DNA of 64,000 nucleotides, taken from positions 78,820 to 142,819 of the forward strand of contig JAPYMA010003028.1 of the NCBI GenBank assembly GCA_035041965.1. The letters are read 5' to 3'. Numbering within the stretch: the stretch's first letter is position 1; every line of letters starts with the position of its first letter. The notes under the pieces are model-generated. The model made no database searches and was not told the origin of the DNA. It worked only from the letters and a program-made list of their open reading frames with translations. The position numbers and the translations under genes were made by a program. The DNA is from Anisakis pegreffii (taxonomy: Eukaryota > Nematoda > Chromadorea > Rhabditida > Anisakidae). Shown here in pieces: positions 55,995 through 64,000 of this stretch.

Positions 55995-58900
55995 ATGCGT
56001 GATCATAACACGATAATAATCTTATTGTTGTTATTAGCTGCATTGCTTGATGCTATCGAAAGGTAATAATTACTATTCATCTATGCAAATGAGAGCACTT
56101 TTCATTATTCGATGACGCTTTGATGAGAATCTCGATCGTAATGAATTCAATTTGTTCAAATATCCTATCGCAATCACTACTTAGGACGCCCAGAGATAAT
56201 CAATGCGATGTGATTTCGATTGTGACCTTCCAAAAATTTTTCTGTCAAGTTTAGACAATTTCTGAACATATTTTCACTCTGTTCAAGTAATCAAATGAAC
56301 TTTTATGCCTTGAAAATGACGCATTAGCAATCAGTCACACATGTAGATATAGGTGACGACTTTAGTGGATTCATTGCTCACTGTAAATATCTTGATAGCG
56401 AATTATTCCACTGAACAGGTTTCCGCTGAGAAGAAAACGTGATATTCGAGTTCTACGCAGTACTGACTACAAAACCAAAGTAATCGCTGAATATGTACGA
56501 CAAAAGTATAGCCACTGCAAGGCAGAGAAGACAGAGCTGTCGAAAGGATTCTCGATAACACTCAGTAATTATGGAGATACACAATATGCTGGACCGATCA
56601 CGATTGGTACCCCACCACAGAAATTTCAGGTCTCCTCTAAAAATCCTTCATCAAATCATGTGATTTGTATCGATTGCTGCTGAAATGAACCAGATTACAC
56701 ACCTCTCACACAGTTGTTTACTCATTTCATCAGTTGCTCGTTTGCAAATAGCTGTTTAATCAGTTGCTCATTTAATCAGTCGCTTGAAAGATTTGTTTTG
56801 GAAAAAAAACGCAACAAGCACACCTCGCTGCTTTCACCGAATAGAATGCTCTATAGTTCTCCAAGAAGGCAGAGTTGATCTTTATGAATGTTAGTCAATT
56901 ACAGATTTCCTAGCATGAGAAATGCATTGTTACAGTTTTGCACATTAATTGAATCATCGGAATTCGAAAATCACTTTTATTTCCGTTTTCAATAGCAACG
57001 TTGCTCTGAATGCAACTTCATTTGCGTGCGAAAAACACTTTTCAATAATAGTTCAATTGAACACAAGTGTTTTATTTGAGTTTATAATAGTTTCACAGGT
57101 GCTTATAAACTAGTAATATATGTATGTATGTACGCACATGAAAGCTTTTATGTGGTATATTTGTTGAAAACAAAGCTCAAGTTGGAACAGAATGAAACAA
57201 AGTGTTGAATAGCATTTGAAAGCGTTTTTGCCGTTCGATAGCTGGGTTCCATTTGAAATGAATGCAGAAAATCATAGGAAAAGTTTTCAGTTGTATTCGG
57301 TGAATGTATTTGGGAACAATACAAGACAAAAAACGTACATAGTGCAATGAATATTGCTGTAAAACTGATGGAAAAATTTTTATTTCTAGTGAAAATTCGC
57401 AGAATTAAAATGATGAACACATGAACAGACGGATAATGTGCACGAATCGTTCTTTGTTAACTCAAGTAATCTTTAGAGGATGAATTCATGACTTCTATTG
57501 CGATAAATCGTCGCGCTTCAGGTACTATTCGATACGGGCTCGTCGAATTTATGGGTACCATGCTCGGATTGTTCAATATTCGATAGTGCATGCCAGAATC
57601 ACGCTCAATTCAGTTGTTTCTTCTCGTTCACATGCATGCCTTCGTTCAAGCATTTTCATATTGATTACGGTAACGGTTCAGTTGGTGGTCACGTTGTGCA
57701 CGATCGAGTTTGCGTGAGTCTTTGAACATAGAGCATTCAATTTGTATTCACCGCTGATATTTGCTTATGGCTGTTTGAATTCCAAATGGAAAACAGTTTG
57801 TCGACAAAGAATTAATTGACTTCTCATGAAATATGAAAAAAAAACGAACGTATAACTGCTTTCCAATGAAACTTTCCATAATTTGAAATGATTCCTTCAT
57901 TTTTTAAAGCCAAAATAAGAATATACAGTATACCAACTGTTACAACATTTCAGCGCAACAAACCAATACTGCAATTTTTTTTCAGTTTGGTGATAAACCA
58001 ACGCCTGATTATTGTACGAACCCTTTCCAAGGATTTGCATGCGCTACACATGAGCCAGGCGATACATTCACGGTATGTTCATATGATATCTTTAGGCGAT
58101 ACAGATATAAGTGCTAGATGAATATGAAGCAACTGGATATCATAACGCTGCGTGTTGCTACTCTTATTTCATAAATGATATTTCATTTTGAAGGTGATAT
58201 ATCTCAATGATGTGGTGTGAAACTTACCGATATGATTTGCCATTAGACTGCTGAATTTCAGGATGCACCATTCGATGGGGTGCTGGGTATGGCATGGGAT
58301 TCAATTTCGGTGAATTCAATTGCGCAACCAATGCATCAAATCTTCAGAAAAGAATCGTGTAAGCAGAAATTGTTCGCATTCTGGTTGAATATGAATGAGG
58401 ATTCGGAATATGGCGGTGAGCTGACATTGTGTGGCATCGATGAGACGCGATACAAGGTGTGAAGCATGCTGACGAAATTCATTTCTTAAGAATTCCTTAG
58501 TGTTGAATAGCGTTTCCGATAAATTCAGAAAAGTACCCCAGAAAAAAATTCTTTCCCACTAATGAATGGTTAGTTATAATATGCGAGCATGTGATTATCC
58601 GGTTCAATGGCAATCCTACAAATAGATTACTTCGCCTGATCCAAACGGCTCAGACTGACTGCTGCCTAAAACTCAATGAAACTATATCGTTGGCTAATGT
58701 AGTCACAGTTTAGTAAGATAATAACTTACCATATGGTTCATGTCTGATATTGAAGGGTGATTTGACATGGGTACCGTTAATAGCTGAAACGTACTGGCAA
58801 ATCCGCATGGACGAGGTGAGAGTCGGCAATCAAGCGATTTCCGGATCAGTTGCAGGAGTGGTCGATACGGGTACATCGCTGATTGTTGGGCCGACTGAGA

Positions 58901-59653
58901 GTGTTAATAAGGTAAATGACTGCATAATAACCTACGAGAAGTTATGCTATCGCTTTATGGATCTGTTGCTGCTGATAGGATTCCAACTGTACATTGCTTG
59001 GATCGTATCTTACTTACATCTCTTTTTTTTCAGTGTTACAGCAGAATTTTTTAATGAAGACACATAAATGTAAGAAACTCAATAATTTCAGATAATCAAA
59101 GCTCTGGGGGCAACACAAGACGATGATCAAATCATGGTGGACTGTGATAGAACTGGTTCACTGCCGAACATCACATTCGTGTTGGTCGGGAAACAGTTCA
59201 AGCTGACACCGTACGATTATTTATTCCAGGTGAACGAATGACTGACTCACTGACAGATTGTTTAGCACGGAAAACATTCCAAAACATAGTGAATAATGTT
59301 GTGCAATAAGTGAAAAACTCAACAGTTTTGTTCAATTCCATAAAATATTGGATTTTTCGTTTGAAAAAGATAGGGACAATTCATTTGAACAACATAAACC
59401 AAGTCATCAAATATGCTGTAAGTATGCAGAAAATATGAATGCATACAAATTTCTTGTTAACTATTCAAACATTCCAACAATTACATTTGAACAATTTCAG
59501 TTCGAAGACGGCAGCTGTGTACTGGGCATACAATCAGGTGATGTTCCACCGCCAATGGGTCCATTTTGGGTCTTGGGTGATGTTTTTCTTGGCAAGTATT
59601 ATTCCGTTTTTGATCACCAAAATAGACGAGTGGGATTTGCGACTGCGGTTTAA
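55995..59653 (+). CDS. AP12: secreted pepsin-like aspartic protease
   Basis: Eight exons: 55995-56062, 56419-56629, 57522-57713, 57986-58072, 58262-58456, 58756-58911, 59092-59229, 59501-59653; 399 residues. The signal peptide is [18 protein letters not shown]; an acceptor (TTACAG) lies 11 bases upstream of the ATG. The propeptide carries RFPLRRKR, a dibasic-rich segment. The mature start is near [14 protein letters not shown]. Catalytic motifs are [12 protein letters not shown] (Asp about 97), flap [29 protein letters not shown] (Asp about 288) and WVLGD. All active-site residues are present. The last exon has a [12 protein letters not shown] insertion like AP1 ([11 protein letters not shown]), and both end in FA.AV, so AP1 and AP12, at the two ends of the array, appear more alike than either is to its neighbours. 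AATAAA follows at about 59756. Confidence 0.92.
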
Positions 59654-59982
59654 ACGGCAATGTGATACGTCAAGTTTGAAAATATTTCAGATAGCTACGG
59701 ACTGTGTAGTTCTTTAATCTCAATGTACTTATAAGCCTCAACAAACCCAAAATGTGAATAAATATGAGAATGTAACAGATGAATCAGATGCTGAAACAAC
59801 TGCAAACCATATACATTACAGAGTTTGCCCTCGACTAACACTCATGACTGTACAAGTACAAATGAATGGATGAAATGAGACAGAAGGGAAATGCAATCGT
59901 AATAAACATACAACAAATTTCTAGATGACTTTGAAATACAAATATACAACTTTAAAATACAAATAATGATATGTGCAATCGA

Positions 59983-61015
59983 TCATTTTGTCCACGAAAC
60001 TTTCGGTATGTCGTTGAATTCCGTCAATTCACTCATTTGCGCATTGAATCGTTCCACCTTCTCACGGTGACTTACCGCCGCTTTTTTCGTTAGTCGTTCA
60101 AACTGGAAGTTAGAAAGCTTATTTATTTATTCACATGTCGAAATGAAATCGTTAGCAAAATGACACCCTTACAATAATTTCGATTACAACTGGATGATCC
60201 TCAATGATTTTTCGCTAACACTTGAATTTTACAATATAACACGATAATCAAACAAATAATTGCGCAAGATATCAAACTAGACAAAATCAACCGAATCATA
60301 TCAAACCGCAAAGCAGATTAATCTTTGTGTATAGTCAACCATTAAACTACAGGTTCATGCCATCAGTCAAAAATGAAGTGGAGTGAAATGAATGTGAACA
60401 GATTCCGTAACCACAACTGTGAAAAAGCGTAAATGATGGGTCTTGCTCATTGGTTGAGCTCACTACAGTCTGTTCGTAAAATCTGTTCGTTGAAGAATAA
60501 AAACTAAACCATACCTGATTCTGTTTTCGTCGTTTCTCAAACGCCAATTCAGCTGCAGTCTTGTGTGTGGCTGAAGCGTCACCATCTCGACGGATTGTCA
60601 AGTCAATATTCCTCAAATCCAATCGTTCTTTTTTCTGAAGCACAATAAAAAATTAAAAGAGGATTTTTTGATAAACTGAACTGGCACTGAATTGATGATC
60701 ACAGCACAAACCATTATAATACCATTCAAGTAAAGTAGTCTTCTCACAGAAGACTGAAGTACTACATAACTGAAACTGTTGCTTGAAAATGTGTATTTGT
60801 GCTAAGGTATTTTATATCACAGGTTACTCGAATGTTCAATTATGGTAATTTGCTGCAAACATGAGGCGAAAAATACTATAGATGCCAACGAATTTAAAGA
60901 AAGCACAAATAATACAGCAAACGATATGTAATATAACCTTCTTTTTGAAAACTTTTCCTCCTTTCTTCAACTTCAGACCACCTTTGACAACTTCTTCTTT
61001 AGCAACGTCGGACAT
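59983..61015 (-). CDS. FAM32A: FAM32A homologue
   Basis: Three exons on minus: 61015-60938, 60634-60515, 60102-59983; 105 residues, close to the usual length of about 110. The N-terminus MSDVAKEEVVKGGLKLKKGG gives the GxLKLK motif, followed by a Lys-rich stretch, then HKTAAELAFEKRRKQ, and the conserved C-terminus KAAVSHREKVERFNAQ with HYDIPKVSW-like FNDIPKVSWTK at the very end. These are hallmarks of the FAM32A family, a small nuclear protein that in human spliceosomes joins late, near exon ligation. The role here is inferred from the family. A TTCCAG acceptor stands 5 bases before the ATG. It is convergent with AP12 (stop codons about 330 bases apart). Confidence 0.9.
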
Positions 61016-61521
61016 GATCACTGGAATAAAACGCATTCAATAAAAAAAAAGCAAATGAATAAAGGTTTCGCAACAAACATACGAAATACAGAGAGTTCAC
61101 AACAGGGGCACGACAAACACGCCCAACAGAACAATATATTTAGCGGGATATAGTGCCTCAGTCACTTGCGTTTCCGAAAATCACAATATTTCTACGGAAT
61201 ACATTTAACCGTAATGATAAAAATCCTCACCATTTCAATAAAATTAAAATCACGGTCAATCTACGCATTTTCAGCAACAGAAAGATAAGTTGCCAAATAT
61301 ACTCGGTAACAATCTGCCAAAGATATGAATTACAAATTCTAGGTAATTATGCTCGTTCAGATAATTATAAATTCACGTATTTCGACGTCAGTCCGTCTGA
61401 AAACATATTCAAATTTCTTTTCAACGTTCGATCAAACAGAACATTTAGATTCAGAATATTATAACTCTTTCCGAGCAATTTGGCTTAGTTGAGGAGATGT
61501 AGGTATTTTATTAACACTATC
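61016..61521. other. Short intergenic region upstream of FAM32A gene
   Basis: AT-rich sequence between the FAM32A start and the end of the next minus-strand gene. The two minus-strand genes lie about 500 bases apart, so an operon is conceivable but not shown. No gene seen. Confidence 0.45.
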
Positions 61522-61984
61522 TCAAGGCAATGCGGATGCCACATTCAAGCCTACCGTCTTCTCCAGTTTGCCCAGCAACATATCAATGTTTATACATGGT
61601 TCGATGCCATCCATCCACATACCATGTCGTTTACTGGATCCAATTGAGCAGTCGCCTTGACCTGAAATCGAAAATATTAGAAGTGAAATGAGAAATTTTT
61701 AATAAATCGAACAATAATCGCAACCAAATTGTGGAATCCAATGGCTTCTCGCCATTGGAGGAGGGATTAAACGAAACAATAAAAGGCAAAAAAATCAGCC
61801 CAAGCCGAATCCCACCCACCCACCCGGCTTGGCCTGGAACTGATTCCAACCCCTCACCTCCCACCCTACCCCATCCCACCTTCCACCATACCTGCCGCCA
61901 CCTATAGCGGCAACCCATTCACCCGACGTCGCAAATTTATCCTCTAGCCAATGAACACAAACTCTTTTTCTCGATGACACACCG
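61522..61984 (-). CDS. Unrecognised gene, last two exons
   Basis: Two exons on minus: 61984-61902 (acceptor TTTTTTCAG, donor ATAG|GTGGCG) and 61661-61522 (acceptor TTTCAG, stop TGA). Joined, they read GVSSRKRVCVHWLEDKFATS, then GEWVAAIG and QGDCSIGSSKRHGMWMDG, ending with a probable helix DMLLGKLEKTVGLN and ASALP. There is no ATG in the first of these exons, so upstream exons must exist beyond 61984, but I could not identify them. Composition and clean splice signals suggest a real conserved protein; I do not recognise the family. Confidence 0.5.
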
Positions 61985-62323
61985 CTGAAAAAAGTGTACT
62001 TTCAAATCTTACGGAAAATTATCTTTCCTATTGATTCTGTCCCTATTTTTTGATGAAAAGGAAATGTTTTTCCATTGACGTCGGGTGAATATTACTTAAA
62101 ATTTTGTTTCTATGGCCCACTAAGGTGTTTTAAAGATCAATGAGGAAGCCAAACACATTCCCCAATTTCCTCATTTCAAGGCGGTGGCCCACCCTCCCGA
62201 CCCCGCCACCGCCTCTGAGATGCTGAAATATTTAATTCCAACAATTTCAATTATTTGATGAGTTCAGTGATTTTATAGTAATATCCATATTAACTCATTC
62301 TATAAGTTCTCAGTCATTTATTG
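61985..62323. other. Sequence without recognisable gene
   Basis: May contain intron or upstream exons of the unrecognised minus-strand gene. C-rich CCACCCTCCCGACCCCGCC at about 62190. Nothing else that I can support. Confidence 0.35.
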
Positions 62324-62495
62324 TGATGGCATCCGACTGGCGTTCGGTCGGAATAATCCCACGAACTTCGGAATTCCGATATTCGAATCCCGGCCGTAGA
62401 ATTTTGAAGGTCGGTCGGAATTTTGAATATCGGAATTCCGAAAAGTCGATTCAATTGTATTCCGACCGAACTGAAACTTTGCTCGGATGCCATCA
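62324..62495. mobile_element. Foldback / MITE-like element
   Basis: A 172-bp near-palindrome. Perfect terminal inverted repeats TGATGGCATCCGA (62324-62336) and TCGGATGCCATCA (62483-62495). Second perfect pair TTCGGTCGGAATA (62343-62355) and TATTCCGACCGAA (62458-62470). Third inner pair around TTCGGAATTCCGATATTC and GAATATCGGAATTCCGAA. It has no coding capacity. Clear target-site duplication not seen. Typical of a non-autonomous DNA transposon. Confidence 0.75.
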
Positions 62496-62867
62496 TTACT
62501 CATTTATTATTATTAATTATATCATTATTTTGGTTATATTAATTAATTATCTTTATTATTATTATTAATTATATTTGGTCAGACTGAAATTCGTCGCATT
62601 TTTTGACTGAAGTTCAATCGGATAATTTCAATCTTTAATGATCAATACCGAAAAAAGGCTTTTTTGAGGCAAACCAGTCTCTCGTATCCAATATCTCGAA
62701 TCTCCCGAAACATTTCGAATTGATTCGTCTCTCGAATAATGTCCATTCGTTTCCTCGATCAATGTCTTCCGATTGCTCGTTCATTCATCCTTATCTGAGA
62801 ACTGATAACATTGGGTGTTGAATCTGAAGATGTATGATTTGGATGATCTGAAAATGCGTGATTTTCG

Positions 62868-63150
62868 TTTTTTTTTATTTTTTAATTTATTTTTCTTTTT
62901 TTATTATTTTTTATTTTTATTTATTTTTTGATTTTTTGATTTTTTTGTTTTTTTTTTCTATTTTTTTTTGTTTTTCTTTTGATTTTTTTTTTATTTGTTT
63001 GTTTTTTTTCATTTTTTTGTTTGTTTTTGATTTTTTTTTTTATTTTTTTTGTTTTTTTTTTTCATTTTTTTGTTTTTTTTGATTTTTTTATTTTTATTTG
63101 TTTTTTTTTTTTATTTATTTTTTTCTTTTTTTGTATTTTTTGGATTTTTT
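62868..63150. repeat. T-rich low-complexity tract
   Basis: About 280 bases of almost pure T broken by A, G or C (TTTTTATTTTTTG type). The Phe-rich open frames here are artefacts of composition. Confidence 0.85.
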
Positions 63151-64000
63151 CAGTTTTAAAAGTTATTCAAGAAACGAGATATTAGCAACTATGAACACAA
63201 AACAATGCTAGTAACGAATGAACATTAATTGACTATTCGATTCCTACACGGCAATGCACGTGTGGTTATCAAATCAATTGACTTTTCTCACACCCCAACC
63301 AAAATATCTCAACTATAATTCAAATGAATTCAATCGTATCAAATCCAAACATCTCCCCAATTCATCTCAATGAAATTCTCTATCATTTCAGTATTCTCAT
63401 ATTTCAATCCCCATACTTCAGTCAATTGATCATTAAAAAATCGAAAGTCATAATTAATAAAAACCACAAAACTAATAAATCAAAAACAGCAATGAATAAA
63501 CATAGCAAATACAAAGCAATAACAATAAGATGAATTAGAAAACAATAAAAAATTTTTTTTTATTTTTGCATTTTTTTGTTTTTTCTGATTTTTTTTATTT
63601 TTTTGTTTTTTTTTCATTTTTTGTTTTTTTTTATTTTTTTATTTTTATTTGTTTTTTTGTTTTTTTATTTTTTTCTTTTTTTGTATTTTTTGGATTTTTT
63701 CAGTTTTAAAAGTTATTCAAGAAACGAGATATTAGCAACTATGAACACAAAACAATGCTAGTAACGAATGAACATTAATTGACTATTCGATTCCTACACG
63801 GCAATGCACGTGTGGTTATCAAATCAATTGACTTTTCTCACACCCCAACCAAAATATCTCAACTATAATTCAAATGAATTCAATCGTATCAAATCCAAAC
63901 ATCTCCCCAATTCATCTCAATGAAATTCTCTATCATTTCAGTATTCTCATATTTCAATCCCCATACTTCAGTCAATTGATCATTAAAAAATCGAAAGTCA
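63131..64000. repeat. 550-bp tandem repeat, second copy cut by the window end
   Basis: 63131-63450 recurs without visible difference at 63681-64000 (offset 550). The unit contains about 390 bases of normal-complexity sequence and a T-rich tract of 150 or more bases (63548-63700). Possibly the edge of a satellite array. No coding potential. Confidence 0.85.

Noticed and set aside
57117..57136. TATGTATGTATG microsatellite in AP12 intron 2
   Set aside because: Very short simple repeat with no apparent significance.
62858..63185. Phe-rich open frames that look like membrane proteins
   Set aside because: Encoded by the T-rich tract; composition alone explains them.

Overview
The window looks like nuclear DNA from a nematode. 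It is AT-rich, with short exons split by many introns whose 3' splice sites are mostly of the TTTCAG type. Most genes have a splice acceptor a few bases before the ATG, as expected if mRNAs are trans-spliced. The dominant content is a tandem array of secreted pepsin-like aspartic protease genes (peptidase family A1), which nematodes commonly express in the gut. Species cannot be named from the sequence alone.

Layout. 1-1426 (minus): the 5' part of a metallophosphoesterase of the MPPE1/PGAP5 type. 2993-59653: twelve members of one aspartic protease family, numbered here AP1 to AP12, all on plus except AP2 (7652-11889). Each full-length copy has the same eight-exon structure: signal peptide, propeptide, first catalytic Asp plus flap, a Cys-containing short exon, the FDG region, second catalytic Asp, a C-lobe exon, and a last exon with a W-hydrophobic-hydrophobic-GD motif. 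59983-61015 (minus): a complete three-exon FAM32A homologue. 61522-61984 (minus): the last exons of a gene I do not recognise. 62.3-64.0 kb: a foldback (MITE-like) element, T-rich tracts and a 550-bp tandem repeat.

The array shows graded loss of enzyme features. AP1, AP2, AP3, AP4 and AP12 keep both catalytic motifs and a normal flap. AP5 to AP8 are a recently amplified subcluster sharing a GC-AG intron and promoter cassettes; AP5 to AP7 have altered flaps and a D-S/T-G-W second motif. AP9 is intermediate. AP11 has lost the first catalytic glycine (DTC for DTG) and the flap tyrosine, and carries about 490 residues of Thr/Ser/Pro/Lys/His-rich C-terminal repeats. AP10 is a shortened duplicate of AP11: its signal peptide and first propeptide residues run in frame straight into the C-terminal repeat tail, with the whole catalytic body deleted. 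The predicted product is a secreted, mucin-like repeat protein built from a protease gene.

The AP10/AP11 pair is the most unusual thing here: it suggests a stepwise route from secreted digestive protease, through a pseudoenzyme with a repetitive tail, to a stand-alone repeat protein, all still side by side in one locus. Exon relics, a stray copy of an intron 1 segment and duplicated flanks record repeated unequal exchange.
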